A stretch of DNA of 64,000 nucleotides. Origin: Manihot esculenta (taxonomy: Eukaryota > Streptophyta > Magnoliopsida > Malpighiales > Euphorbiaceae). A program made the translations under genes and the position numbers. The stretch lies in the NCBI RefSeq assembly GCF_001659605.2, contig NC_035162.2:11675248-11739247 (forward strand), given 5' to 3'. Positions 35,435 to 48,287 of this stretch are shown here, one piece after another (the stretch's first letter is position 1; every line of letters starts with the position of its first letter). The notes beneath the pieces are model-generated. The model was not told where the DNA came from, ran no database searches, and saw only the letters and a program-made list of their open reading frames with translations.

Positions 35435-35832
35435 GTTGCATGCATCTCCTCCGGGATTGTGGGATTGGGTTGTGGTGATACGCAATTCCACAGGTACAGC
35501 TTTGCTTGCAGCTGAAAAACGTCTATATGCCAGTTGGGACTCTTAACTCTGCTGAGGCTCTTGCCTTGCTCTATGGTGTCCAAGCAGCACTTGAAGCGGG
35601 TTTCTATCGTGTGATTGTCGAAAGTGACGGCTCCACAACGGTGAACACGGCTCTGGGAAAACTTCCCCAAACACCTTACCAAGGGTTATTTGTAGCAGAT
35701 GCCTTGGCAATCTCCAGTTATTTTCAGCATGTTCCACGACAGGCCAACCAGCTGGCCAATGCTTTGGCACATTTACTGTTCAGTTATCGCATGAGCAATT
35801 ACGGCTGGAGGATTTACCCTCATCAGTTCTAA
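35435..35832 (+). pseudogene. RNase H-like (RVT_3) domain fragment
   Basis: A relic of a plant RNase H-like domain of the type found at the C-terminus of LINE-like elements and in many plant uncharacterised proteins. The sequence begins at about 35450 (WVVVIRNSTGTALLAA), shifts frame near 35541, and continues as AEALALLYGVQAALEAGF, then VESDGS, and finally HVPRQANQLANALAH. The last motif is HVPRxxNxxADxLA in the family; here the catalytic Asp is Asn. With a frameshift, no start and a lost catalytic residue, it is a dead fragment. Confidence 0.7.
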
Positions 35833-36330
35833 GCTAATGAAATGCTGGGTTTGTGTTCCTTGAATTTTGCTACTAGTGATCTCATTGACATATTTCGCAT
35901 TTGACTCGATGTTTTATCTAGTTCATCTAACATAAATATTGCGATCAAATTATTCAAATGATGCTATTCAAATTGCTTGCGAATTTAGCAGTTATTCCCA
36001 ATTCCTACTAAAAATAATAATGATCACCATTGACAATCTGTATGAGCTTCTGCAGAGAAGTGGCAGGGCAGCCCTCTTGCTTCAGCAGTGTCAGTTTATT
36101 TTGCACCTTTCAGAAATTAGCATTAGCTTTGCAAAAATTGAGAATTTTTTTGACACCATTGAATTCCACGTCAATGAAGTAATGCGACGCATATTTGGGT
36201 AATAGGTAGAAGTAGAACACAATGTAGTTTCAGTAATCGTCAATCACGTTTTAAGTAACCTAAGTCAGACAAAACTAGCAAATACATAATCAAATGGAGG
36301 TCTTCGTTCGAAAAACAGTAGGTAAAATTA
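35833..36330. other. Spacer with no recognised gene
   Basis: An 87-codon plus-strand open frame (35939-36202) is present, but it has no recognisable domain and no neighbour that would make it likely. The region probably includes the 3' untranslated region of the small minus-strand gene that ends at 36331. Confidence 0.4.
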
Positions 36331-36750
36331 TCAATTTGAAGGAGACTTAAAAGCAAGCACCAAAAGCACAGTGGAAAAAGATAACACCACCATCACCTGA
36401 AGAATCACCTCCACTAGGCCACAGAGCTTGATCCTCTTACTCTTAATTCGCTCCCTTGTCAATTTTATTTTCAAATCTCTGATTTCTTCCATCATCAGAT
36501 CCTTCTCTCGAAAATGGGTTTTCAAGCGCAGATAAGATTATTGAGTCGGAATAAAAATAAAACCTCGATTCAATATGTCCAATCGACAGAGAGAGAGAGG
36601 AGAGAATGGAGAGAAACTGACCTTGTCTTTGTCGTTGGTTGTGGTTTTGAAGTGGCGATTTGGGAATGATTTCAACGAATAAAGCAGAATAGAGGCTTTG
36701 GCACATCGAATTGCTACTTGCGATCTTAGAGCTTCATCTTTGCTCTCCAT
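36331..36750 (-). CDS. Small single-pass membrane protein, 100 residues, unknown function
   Basis: Two exons on the minus strand, 36750-36622 (43 codons) and 36504-36331 (57 codons plus stop), can be joined in frame across a GT-AG intron (AAG|GTCAGT donor, GAGAG|AAGG acceptor) to give 100 residues. The start is MESKDEALRSQVAIRCAK. A charged, coiled-coil-like helix rich in Glu, Lys and Arg occupies about residues 44-70 (MMEEIRDLKIKLTRERIK). A single hydrophobic membrane segment (VILQVMVVLSFSTVLLVLAF) follows near the C-terminus. The layout suggests a tail-anchored protein with the coiled coil facing the cytosol. I do not recognise the family. The acceptor choice rests on frame alone; transcripts could show a different second exon start. 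Confidence 0.6.
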
Positions 36751-38383
36751 TTCTGCTCTTTCCTTCTATCAATTTCAAACAAAGCATTAGAAGACATCTC
36801 CTGCGTCCATAATATAAGCGTGGCGAGGAAGGCTTTCGGCGTCTATTTCGGGTTTTCAAAAAAATAGCGGGAACGTCAGAGGGTACTGTACGAGAATTTT
36901 ACACAATCTTCTTTTTCATCTTTCTTCAAAAGAAAAAATAGTAATTTTTCATGAAAAAATTATTATTTAATATTTAAACTTACTATTTAATTTTTTAATT
37001 TTAAAAAATACACTAAAATATTTTAAAAATTTTAAAAATTTCACTAATTACTAATTACTATCACAATTAATTTTAATCATTAAATATTAAAAAAATCTAA
37101 AATGCTAAGAAATTATTTAGTTAAAATTTTTATAAAATCCACTAATTAATAATTTTTTTCATTAGTAAAATATTTAATTAATAAATTTAATAAATATTTA
37201 ATTAATAAATTTAATGTATTTTTAAATTTAAAAGTTTAACTAATTAATTTTTTATATTGAATAAATAATAATTTAGTTTTTATATTTTTTTAAGTTTTAG
37301 ATGAGATTTTTCTAATGGATTTGTTTTTTTTTTAAAAAAAAAGGCTCATAAAAAAATAAATGGGCCTAATTCTTTCTCATGAACTATTTAATGTGAATAA
37401 AGAAACAAAGATAGTTACCAAAGCAAATTTGATTAATTTAATCTTCTCATGTTTTATATTTATTGAATTCTCATTGCAATTTTGAATTATTTAATGAAAA
37501 CCTTAATTGTGTCGAAATTAAATAAGAATTAATCACAAAGTGATAAAATCTATCTAATTTTTTGAAAATAGTATCACCAGTTAATTAAGAATTAATTAAA
37601 ATTATTAATAAAAAGTTGAAAAAGAAAACAATTTATTAGTCATAAGAAAATATATAAAGTAATTATAAAGAATTAAAAATAAAAGAAAAAAATATACCAT
37701 TTCTAAATAGTTTTTATTTATTCCACATTTCTTAAATTTTAAAGGTATCGCATATTCTTTAGTTCCTAAACCATTTACACCTTCAATGTGTACATGCTCG
37801 CCTTACTATTGCAATGCAACATTATAGTTAAGGTTAGTATATACTATTTATAATTAATGTAAATAAATGAACGATTGTTTTAATAAATCCAATATTACAC
37901 TTTTTAAAAGTTTACATTAAATATAACTATTTATATTATTAATTTTACATATTCATTATATATTATTCTATTTGTTTTATAAAAATATACATAATTTTTT
38001 CCATCTGTCCAAAATTATAGGTCATTTTTTAGGATAGTAATTTATTTAAAAATTTTAATATATCCTATTGAAAATAAAAAAGGTTATTTATTTTTCCCTA
38101 TTTAATTTCTTATGGATCTAAAATATCACATTTTCATATGCAAAAATTGCTACCCAATAACGTTGGAATATACTTCTATATTATCTTATCTTAGTACATG
38201 ATGCAAAGTTAGTCATTCTCTCTCACTCACTCACTCGCTCACTGCAGTCATTTTTCAACTAAAAGATGAAATTAATACAAACGAAAAATAAAACGTAATA
38301 AATATCTAACCTTTTCCATGATGAAATGAATTTCATCATATGGACTAATCCTTAAACTTAGGAATTAATTAAGCTGTCATCCC
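36751..38383. other. AT-rich intergenic DNA
   Basis: Very AT-rich, with many TTTAATTAATAAA-like runs between 36950 and 37330. No open frame or element end is supported. The part next to 36750 should hold the promoter of the small membrane-protein gene, and the part next to 38384 the 3' untranslated region of the WW-domain gene. Confidence 0.6.
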
Positions 38384-39142
38384 TTATTGATTTAGCTCGC
38401 TAGCACAAGAGGCTAAGCCTTTGCTTGAATAACTTAGGGGGGTTCTGGCTGGAGAGTGCATGAATTTGCAGTTAGGGCAAGCAGGAGAGGACTTGCAAAG
38501 CATCACCAACATGTGGCACCTTGAGCACACGGTTGCTATCATTTCTTCCCCGTCGTCTCCTTCAAATGATAACCATGACGGTGACCGCTTAAGCACTTCT
38601 GCCTTCTTGTTATCTTTACTTGAACCCATGAACAAATCGCCCAAACTTTGTATGGAGCTAGCAAAATTGTGCTTCATACTTTGGCTGTTTGTGTTGTTTT
38701 TCCATGGCGATTCGCATGGCTGCAGATTTAGCTGAAGGTCTAAGCTCATACTACCAGGACTTGGTGGCTCTGGGCTCCTCCTTGGATCCCTAGTTGTTCT
38801 CTTCTGGGTCCTTGTATTGTAGAAGTGTATCTGCCCTGACTGCAGAATATACAACTCGATATAAATGGCTACTTATTCATAGTTTAGTTCAAGAAAACCT
38901 AGATATAAGCATACCTGAATATCGAGGCATCTCTGCCATTCCAAAGGCAATGGAGTCTCTAGTTGTAGCTCGATTTCAAAGAAAGAGTTTGTGATTTCAG
39001 TCGGTTTTGATCTTTTATCGAAAATCCCATCAATTTCTGCAGGCTCATCATCATCCCACTTTCTCTTCTTTGACAAATAATCAAGCTCTGGGATTGTCGT
39101 CTTTCTTCCATTCGGAGAGGTAGGTGATTGAAGGGAAACCAT
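38384..39142 (-). CDS. WW-domain protein, CURLY FLAG LEAF 1 (CFL1)-like
   Basis: Two exons on the minus strand: 39142-38915 (76 codons) and 38839-38384 (151 codons plus stop), joined GT-AG in phase 0, giving 227 residues. The WW domain spans the junction: ETPLPLEWQRCLDIQ in exon 1 continues as SGQIHFYNTRTQKRTTRDPR in exon 2. The first Trp is present, while the second WW tryptophan position is not a Trp, as I recall for this plant family. The C-terminus has a conserved Cys pattern (CSRCHMLVMLCKSSPACPNC) that looks like a small zinc-binding site. The family matches rice/Arabidopsis CFL1, a nuclear regulator reported to repress HDG1 and affect cuticle formation and leaf rolling. The start is the first ATG, followed by a basic KKRKWDDDE stretch that could be a nuclear signal. 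Confidence 0.8.
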
Positions 39143-42100
39143 GGTTTCAATTCAAAAGAAATTTTCACTAGGAGAGCTTAATCAGTAAATGACCTCTAAG
39201 GTGAAACACTCAAACGCTTGGATGGTTATATATATAGGAAGAGTAGTACTGCGAGTCACATATATATACTGCGAGGCCAGAGTCTTATAGGGCAACTTTG
39301 AAGGCGAAAGGGCCTACCTTTAAATATATGCATGACGTGCAATCCAAGTTTGGCTTCTCAATTGCTCCACGCAGTGACAGCTTCAAGCTGATCCTGAAGG
39401 CCAAGATATACGGGTATTATGAGTCTAAGCAACTCTTGCTGGTCAAATATATAAGCATTTAACCTTACCTGGCTGGTGTCACCAAAGTGTAGCCAACATA
39501 AAGCGAGCTGAAGCCAAGCCAAAATGCAGAAGCTAAAAGCCAGAAGCCGTAACAGTTTTGTGGGTAGTAGTTAATTAGAGGCGGTGAGGGGAAGGAAAGA
39601 GGAGGTGTGGAAGAGACATTAAATGTGGTGAGTCTGAAAACAGTTGAAGAAGGTTATGGATATTTAAAAGATCACAACTCCAACTTCCACAATTGGATCA
39701 CTCAAAAGAACTAAAACTTTAAAGCTTTCAACACCCTCCTCCTTCAGCTATTAAAACAAAAACCACATCCCTTGAACTGCATCCATAATTAAATCACTAC
39801 TCCTCTCCAAAAAGCTTTTAAAGCTCTCAACATCCCTCAGCTATAAATTAATTAACAACCCATGTTTCAAGAGCCAGCTACTCCTTTCTAAATCGTGCTC
39901 CTTCCCCACTTTATTCTCTTAGTCTTTTAATCCCTTCAACCGCACTCAAACCCTAACACTCTTTTTCTTCTTTTTTAAATATTTTTATTTGCTTTTATTA
40001 ATAATTAATAAATCGATATTCATTATTTTTTACCTGATTTTATGTCGTAAAAAACTACTCTGCATAACCTAAGTGTATACAAATTATAATAAAAAATGAA
40101 ATCTATTGCGCTCTGAACACATGAAAACGTACTATGAAATCTCCTAGTTGTTCATTCCACGGAGATTAACTGGGATGACTTTTCACTCCCAATGAGGATC
40201 TAAAGCTGGTAAAAGTGATAGAATATAACTCTTCAGGTACTTTGGGAGTTAAAAATGAACAAAAGAAAAAAAAAATCTAGCAGGCTTTGAAGTTGTCCGT
40301 AGCCGAATTTCAACAACCGAATATAAATTGGTGAGGGACCCTAAAATAGACCACACAGCAAGATTACATAAATACCAACCTATTTCTCTGCTATCAGTCA
40401 AATTATATAATAAGAAAAATTCTTTACAAGGCAAGGGTATTTTTGGGTATATGACCATAATTAATTAAACATGGAAATAGAAGAAAATTCATAGTAATTA
40501 ATAATTAATAAACCTAAGGAAATTGTATAAATTAACGGGACCGAAATTAAAGGTATTAAAAGCATGGATAGAGAAAACGTAAAAGGATTGAAGAAAGGCT
40601 ACCTGCCTTCATTAACTCATCTTGAATTCAATTAAATGCAGAATTCAAGGATGACCATTCAATAGAAACAACAACACGCCTCGCTTTCTTCAACCTCTTT
40701 TAATTTTTTTTCTTTCTCTGTTAAATGCTCTCAACCCACCTCTTCTTCCTTTCATTCATGTTTGTGTTTCCATCTCTCAGTCATTTCTTTCAGAATTAGT
40801 TATTTTTAAATTTTGTTTTATAACATATAAAAATAACTGTCAGAATCTACTCTTTATCCAAAAACTAATATTGATGTGTTTCTTGCATCATCAAGTTAAT
40901 AACTGCATTGAAATTAAATACTACGTCTTATAATATCTATCTTTAACATTTATTAACACAAATCAATAAAATTAATTAATAACCTTAATTTTAGAAAAAT
41001 TTATAATAATTTATCTAAAATATTCTTTAGATGGTCTTGATTTTTTCATATATTAATATTAAATAATTTAAAGATTAGTAAGAATATACATAAAAAATAA
41101 AAATAAATATTATGAGATGGAAGTCACTTTAAGGTGCAGAAGATCTATTATAAATATGGGGTCTCAAATCGATCTTTCTACGCAAACTGTGAAACCTGGG
41201 CTGACCAGATGCAGTGACGGATTTACAGATGCAGTCACAGTAACTTTACGTATTTCTTTTTAGTTTCGCCATAAAGACTAAGGAGGGTACACCTTCAAAT
41301 GCTTGCCATGAAGCTCCATATCCCCCTTAATTTTCAGTTGCATACCTTTATTTTCTGACAACCTTGGTTTTTAAACTTTAAAACCCTATCCAAATGTTAT
41401 CTATATAAGTATTAATTTTGCATGAAGAATTATTAATATTATACAGAATTATACAATATAACATTTAATAACACAATTTGATTTTTATTTTCTAGATTTG
41501 TGCCTCTGATCGTGTGTTGCAGAGTTTCTTTAATGTTGCACTCTCAGTTGACCGAACTTTGAAACAAAAATTTTCAATTGACCGTTTTAATGGATAGATG
41601 CTTCCATTCTTGGCTTTTGATGGTGCAGATTCTAGTAGACCATTCAATGAAAAGCTTCAAAATCATCTTTGAGGATAACCAAGTCTCCTGTTTATGTTTA
41701 TCATTGTTCATGCCACTATGATTAATCAAGAATATGTTAGGTCTTTAATTATTTTACCTTTGATTTTTGTATATTTTATGGATTTTTTTTATATTTCTGA
41801 TTAGAAGTTTGTCTAGAGTCAAATAAAAAATATTTTATTATATAATTTGATTACGTAATATATTATTTATTTCTTTATTATATAAAAATTTTGATGACGG
41901 ATAAAAATAAACAGAGTTAATAATAAAAAATAACTATATTTGATTACTTCTAACTAATTAATGTAGTATTGCATTTATTGAAAGTATCTTAATTTGGCTA
42001 GGGAGGGCAGTAATGAGAAAAAAAAAATATTCTGGAAACACATTTATCTTGTCCATGAAAATGATCAAACAATACATAGCATTTGTCACATGCTTGTAGT

Positions 42101-42904
42101 ATTAAAACCAACTAACAACTGTTAACCAAATTAAATGTGATGACGAGTGTTGGACATGAAAAATGACACAAAATTAATTAATTTTAATAATTTTATTTCA
42201 CTTTCTAAGACGCGTTATATTTCATGTAATATTAACCATATTAGGAAACAAATGAAATGATATTGGAGTTGAAGAGAAATTATGGTGATGGACCCTAATA
42301 AACAGAAATTAGGTGTGAATTGGTTGGGATTAATAATTAAATTTATCACATTCCCAATCTGTTGGTTTTGAGTAACTATCATCATATCTCAAGTACTCCA
42401 TTTTCTGATTGAAAACGAAGCTGTGAGGAAGGAAGATCAGAGAACACAAATTCATTTTTGAAAATAATAAGTAAATACAAACAGTGCAATTTGATTTGGC
42501 CTACCATGTTATTAATTGCTGAGGCATCAACATCTTAGAATAATAAACAGTCTATGCATGCTAGTATTATACAATCTCTGACCAGACACTCTGATTCAAC
42601 AAATTTGATTTTTTGGGCTTTTGAATAATTAAAGAACATGTGTTATTTTACGTAATGATACCGTTCTACTCATAGCTTCTATACCATTTATATTGCTGTT
42701 GAAGTTGGCTAAGGGTGTTTACGTGCTTGTCATTCTAATATTTTTTTATTTTAATTGCACGTGCATTTAATTATACGTCTTTGAACCTCTATCATAACCG
42801 ATTGATTACGAATCATATGGTACATGTTTATTGAATTTAATTTTTTAATATTAAATCTTGTATTTTAAAATCTAAGAATTTAGACTTTTTAAAGAAAAAT
42901 TGAG

Positions 42905-42906
<2 letters not shown>

Positions 42907-42943
<37 letters not shown>
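42907..42943. repeat. Poly-A homopolymer, 37 nt
   Basis: Thirty-seven consecutive A on the plus strand. It could be the tail of an old retroposed sequence, but no recognisable body lies upstream. Confidence 0.9.
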
Positions 42944-42944
<1 letters not shown>

Positions 42945-43440
42945 GATTTCCCAAGACTCGATATGAGAAAATAAAAGCCTCGAGTACACGTTTGGAGACT
43001 CCAGAATAAGAATCAGGGAAGAGCGAGGGAGCCCAACCCACCTCACCAATCAGCATCGAGACCCACAGCTTGACAATGCCCATGCTAATGGCCCATTCAA
43101 AGTTTCAAGAGCAGAGCACGAGTAATGCCATCTTTCATACTGAGGCCTGTTTGGCATTAAACTTTAGAGTGAAAAGTGGTTTTTTTTAAATTTTTTAAAA
43201 ATTATTAAATAATATTTTTTATGATTAAATATATTACATTTTTTTTTATTTAACTCCTAAAGAAGCACTTCACCGAACCTTCTTGATTAATTTTTTTAAT
43301 TTCTTTTTAACATGTTTTTAGTGGATTTAGTGTTTTTATCTATTGCAATGGCTTTTTTAGGTATTTTAATTAATATAATTAAAAATGTGTATTTTCTATC
43401 ATAAATATTATTAAACTAAACTCAATAAATCTTAAAAAAC

Positions 43441-43586
43441 CTCCCAACAGAGGGAGACTTTTATAAATTTTTATTTTTCTTGGGCCAATAAACAAATAAG
43501 AAAATGATATAATCTCCTAATAGAGGAAGACTTTTATAAATTTTTATTTTCCTTGTATTAATAAACAAATAAGAAAATGATATAAT
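43441..43586. repeat. Tandem duplication of a 73-bp unit
   Basis: Bases 43441-43513 and 43514-43586 are two head-to-tail copies with the same length and roughly ten substitutions, sharing GACTTTTATAAATTTTTATTTT and AAACAAATAAGAAAATGAT. Confidence 0.9.
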
Positions 43587-46316
43587 TTTCTGGAGTCTCT
43601 ATCGCATTTTCTGAATTAAAATTTTATAAATTATTATCGCTAATATTTATTAATTTAAAAAAATTAAATTTTATAAATATTTTAATTATATAAAGCCGAT
43701 AAGAGATAGGAGTAAATATAAACTCAAAAATAAGAGAAATTCACTCTCTTAAATAAGGGAAAGAGGTCTTTTATGTTGAGACAAGTCAAAAAGGATTGAT
43801 AATACAGTGTAAAAAAGGAAAAATGTAAAAATGTGCTCTCAAAAATGAAGAAAACAAATTATGGTTAAAAAAAAAAAATGTCGTGCAATGTGATTATAGC
43901 TTTGGAGTTGGCATTAAAAGTCATCAAAGGAAATCATCATTGTTATCTGATTACTACAATGTTATCAAAACTCTTGTAGAATATGCCGTGTAATTATGCT
44001 CCCTCGCTTTTTTGTTTTTTTTTTTTCTGGCCTTAAAGATAAACTTGAAGTTGGGAATAAATTAGCATTTGTTTGTTTGAATATCAAATCCACAGTCTCA
44101 ATTGTTATTAGAAGGAAAAATTTTCAATTCCAGGAAGTTGGGAATAAATTCAGTGATGCAAGATTCATAGAATGTCTATCTATTGGGCTTTATATACTTC
44201 AGATTTTGGGGTTGGGTAAATGAGCTTGCTTTCTAAACTGGACCTTTCTCCCTTGTATATCATTCTCATCTTAATCACTTTCTATTGTGTACGACTTTAA
44301 TGAGAAGGCAACTTCAGGAAATAAAGTCAGTGTTATTAAAAATTTTATTATAAAATCTTGTGATAAATAATTTGTATTTGAATATTTTCTGTTATAACCT
44401 TCCTTAAGGATTATTCCACGAAAATCCACCCTTGACTTGGATAAACATCAAAGAAAAATTATACATTAAAGAAAATATGAATGCATGCAAGGTCAAAACA
44501 TTTGAAATTTAAATTTTCCTGCGTATTTGAAAGGGTATGTCTTATTTTTCCTCTCAATCTTTTTAATAAGGTGAGAGCTACATAAAGTCTTATAATATTA
44601 ATTTTCTGTTGACTTAACTGATTAAAAATTTTTAAATTTGTAAAAATAGTTTTTAATTTAAAAATAATATTTAATTGTTTACTAAAAAATTATGTTATAG
44701 AAAATTTATTAGTTAATTTTTTAATTTTAAAAAATATATTAAAAAATTATTAAAATTTTAAAAGATTTATTGATTAATTTTTTGATTAATTTTATTTATT
44801 AAACAATTTACTATTTAGATATGTAATTTAAAAAAATTAAATTTTATAAAATTTTTACTAATTAATTTATTTTTATTGAATATATTTTTAAATTTTATTA
44901 TAATACTTAACAACTAAAACTAATAAAATAAATAATTAATTGATTTTTTAATGTGTTTTTTAAAATTAAATAAGAATTAAACAGTAGTATTTAGTTTAAA
45001 TTAAAATAATAAATTAAATTAAATTAAAAATAAAATTTAATTTTTAATTTTTAATTTTTAATTTTTTTAGTTTAATTTTACATTTTAAAAGTTTAATTAT
45101 TTTGATTTAATTTTTATTAAAAAAATTTATTAAATCAAATCAAACTTATTTATAATAATACATAGAGATGATATTTTAATAAAATTAAAATATTTTAATT
45201 AAATTTTAAAATATTAAAAATAAAATATAAAAAAGTAAAAAACAAATCAATTAAATTAATTCAAATCAAGTTATTTTTTTATTTAATTTTTAAAAACTAA
45301 AATTTTAATTTTTAATTTTTTAAATTTAATATTAATTAATAAAATTTTATATAATATATCCGCAATAGTAAGTTTTTATTTAAAAAAATAAAAAATAAAA
45401 ATTTTAAACATAAAATTTAAAGAGTCTTAAATTTATTCAAATCTACTTATTATAAATATAAATTTTCTTTGTTTATACCCTTACTTACGTATCTTATGTG
45501 CATCTGCTTCACGTGTCTGTCAATCATCCAACGACCCTACTCGTCCAAAGTCAATCAAAGGGCACGGTAGTTTATACTCTATAATCATGCTGCGTCACGG
45601 CTCACGTGATCCAATTGCAGAATATGACATCAATTCTCATTTTATGTGGTACAAAAGATAACTAAACTTCTTTTTTTAAAATATAACTAAGAAAAATGTA
45701 ATTTTCATTGTACTAAAAAATCTAATATTTGAGGACAATTTTTTCTTCTCTTTAATATCATCTTTTTCAAAGTAAACGCTTGTTTTTTCAAAGTCTTCCA
45801 TTACAACCAAAATATAAGTGGTTATGAACAACTAAATTATTAATTAGATATTGACCCATGAATAAAATTTTAAAAAATTTAAATTTGATTAATAAAAAAA
45901 TATTAAAATATAAATATAAATATAAATTTAAATTCATTTATAAATTTAACTTCGATTTAAAAAAAATATTATATTTAAAATTTAATTTTTATTATTTAAA
46001 TGAGTTTAAATTCAAATTTGTTAATTTTTTTAATTTAAGTCCAATTAATTTAAATTTTTTAATTTTAAATTAAAGAAATTTTAATTAAAATAAAATATTT
46101 TATAGATTTTAATTTGAATCACAACAAAAAGAGAATTCTTATTTACAGAGAAACTCCACCCTCTATTTCTATAAATTTTTTATGTGGAAGGGAGAGAGAG
46201 CTAACCATATTTCACGCACACATATTCACGTGATGTGATAGTGCGCTAACAATCAAAACTAGCCCTATGATTTAGTGGTGAACATATGGTTACTTTATGT
46301 TTAAATTGGTTACTTT

Positions 46317-46950
46317 AGGCTATATTTGGTTGGGGCTAACAAGGTAAATTCAACTTCTTAAGAAGTACTTGTTTGGTTGACATGATTTTATAACTTTCAG
46401 AAAGTTGGTATGTTATTTCCCTCTCCAATCCAAGTAATTTCAAGTTATTTTTTTTATTTTTATTTTACTTTTTTTTATAATTAAGTATTTAGATAAAAAT
46501 TAATAGAAAATTGAATGCTATATTTATTGATAAATAATGATGTGTGAAAAATTTCATGATATATTTTATTTAAGTTATATATTCATTTAAATAAAAAAAG
46601 AAATTAATTAATTAAAGATAAATATTTTTTATATTTTATGACACTTTTTATTATTATCATAAAAAAAATTATATATTGATTATTATTTGAGTTAAGTATT
46701 TACTTTTTAAAATTTAAGTAGTTGGTCAATATATAATTTTTTCTATTAAATTAAATATTATATTTTAAATATTATATATATATTTGGAGTAGGAATATTT
46801 ATGTCATTTTTATAGGCACACTCTATTTATTTTAAGAGGATTTAACATACCAACCAAACGCATTAAAATTATACTTTCTAGCAAATAACTTCCTTCTCAA
46901 GAAATTAACTTATCTGGAATCAGACCATTTTGAACTAAACAAGACCTTAC
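46317..46950. mobile_element. Possible degenerate hAT-like MITE
   Basis: The left end (TATATTTGGTTGGGGCTAAC) and the reverse complement of the right end (GTCTTGTTTAGTTC, then CTTGAGAAGGAAGT) are loosely similar, with AT-rich DNA in between. No target duplication was found. Confidence 0.3.
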
Positions 46951-47041
46951 TATTTAGGTAAATAGAAAATATATAATAATATATTAAATATTTAAAATAT
47001 TTTAAAGTTTCAATGTTTATAACTTTAAATATTATTTTTTG

Positions 47042-47496
47042 ATTAAATACTATTGATGTTCAGGAGATTGGGCTGATGACATGACCGGAACAATACTGTG
47101 CTGAAATTGGCAGAAACTTGCAACAAAGGAAACGTGAGACAGTGGTGGGTGCCCATAGCAATCACTCGGATACTCAAGTCAGTACTTTGAGGAAAAGAGA
47201 AAATGCAGTAGAAGACTCAAAACTTTAGTAGTATTAGAGATAGTCTACCTTTATCTCTGTGATCGGTTTCCTTTTATACTATAAAAAAATGGAGATAAAT
47301 ATAGCATTTTCTGAAAATTTAGCGATGATATGGCTGCCTACTCGATAAGGGTCATCACCAACTAATAGCTTGGTGATCCCGTGATCATAGGCGAAATGAG
47401 AATGTGCCTGATAACAGTAACTTTGTGTTAAAACTCGGCCTATTAGAGGAGGGCGAGTCTTGACGATAACATGGTGTTAAACTGTTCGAGTCTTCC
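47042..47496. other. Left flank of gypsy 1; interrupted older element
   Basis: Base composition rises sharply here compared with the AT-rich DNA before 47040. Its right edge is the target site of gypsy 1 (CTTCC at 47492-47496), and the sequence continues at 56983. It is therefore probably the left part of the older element carrying the decayed gene at 57417-59369. No coding frame is visible. Confidence 0.5.
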
Positions 47497-47674
47497 TGTA
47501 ATACCCGGCTTGAGTCCGGCATCGGAATTCCAGTAGTCTGGTGGAATCTCGGGTGTCGGAACCCTCGAAAAGGGTAAGACATATGTTTTCATGTGTGTTT
47601 TAAGAGTTTTGAAGGTTTTACGTATCAAGGAAAATGAGTTTTGAAAGAAAAGCAACAAGGGAGAAATGCAAAGG

Positions 47675-47743
47675 TTCGGCCGCCGAAGGTCACTTTCGGC
47701 CGCCGAACATTGCATGGTTTCGGATTCACGTTCGGCTGCCGAA
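47675..47743. promoter_or_regulatory. Promoter-proximal TTCGGCNGCCGAA palindrome cluster (gypsy 1, 5' LTR)
   Basis: Three 13-bp palindromes at 47675-47687, 47695-47707 and 47731-47743 end 20 bp before the TATA box. Each contains a GCCGCC or GCTGCC core; GCCGCC is the centre of the GCC box bound by plant ERF factors. A regulatory role is inferred from position and conservation. Confidence 0.55.
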
Positions 47744-47762
47744 GGTGGTCTGGCCAGCCACC

Positions 47763-47770
47763 TATAAAAG
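47763..47770 (+). promoter_or_regulatory. TATA box of the gypsy 1 5' LTR
   Basis: TATAAAAG in CCACCTATAAAAGGGCC. The same box and context are found in the 3' LTR (55142-55149) and in gypsy 2 (61338-61345). Confidence 0.75.
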
Positions 47771-48287
47771 GGCCAAGGGTCGGTGGAAGGAGGATATTTC
47801 TCCTCCACTTGCAGCCAAAGGTGAGTTCCAGCCTCTCCTACGTTGACTTTCATGTTTTTCATGGTTTTCACCAAATCTTTCAAGAGTTTTAAGAGTTTTG
47901 GTGTGTTTTGAAGGTTTTGAGTAAAACTAGCAAGTCTGGAAGGTTGGAGCTTTGGAAGAGCTTTTCTTCATATCTCCACGTTAGGATCCCTTGATCTCTT
48001 GTTGGGAAGAGGTAAGTCAAGATCCAGAACCTCTTTTACTGATTTTTGATGGTTTTATGGGAGTTGTATGGATAGGATGCATGAATAGGGTTTTGGTTGA
48101 GGTTTTGCATGATTTTGTGTTTCAGCATGTTTAAGTGTTGTTTGCTATGTTGCTTGAGAATATGAGTGAGTTTTAGGCCTATTTTATGGTATGTGCTAGT
48201 TGGGAGTAGTTGATATGCATGTTGGGTAAGTTTTGTGTTGAGTTTGCATGAATCAGAGCTGGGTTCTGCCCAGCGGGCAAAACCAGG

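Larger units (their letters stand above)
39143..47041. other. Long AT-rich intergenic region
   Basis: Nearly 8 kb without a supported gene. The first 700 bases are the likely promoter of the CFL1-like gene, with TATATATAG at about 39226. Bases 44590-45480 and 45850-46130 are extremely AT-rich low-complexity DNA. Separate entries describe a 37-nt poly-A tract, a 73-bp tandem duplication and a possible MITE. A minus-strand open stretch at 42945-43083 ends in the poly-T complement and matches nothing I recognise. Confidence 0.6.

Noticed and set aside
35939..36202. Plus-strand 87-codon frame
   Set aside because: Not recognisable, no neighbouring coding signals, and it overlaps the likely 3' region of the small minus-strand gene.
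42889..43083. Minus-strand 64-codon frame ending in poly-Phe
   Set aside because: The Phe run is the translated 37-nt homopolymer; the remaining 45 residues match no family I know and have no splice support.
45858..46073. Asn/Lys/Phe-rich 71-codon frame
   Set aside because: Low-complexity AT-rich DNA; composition is that expected by chance.
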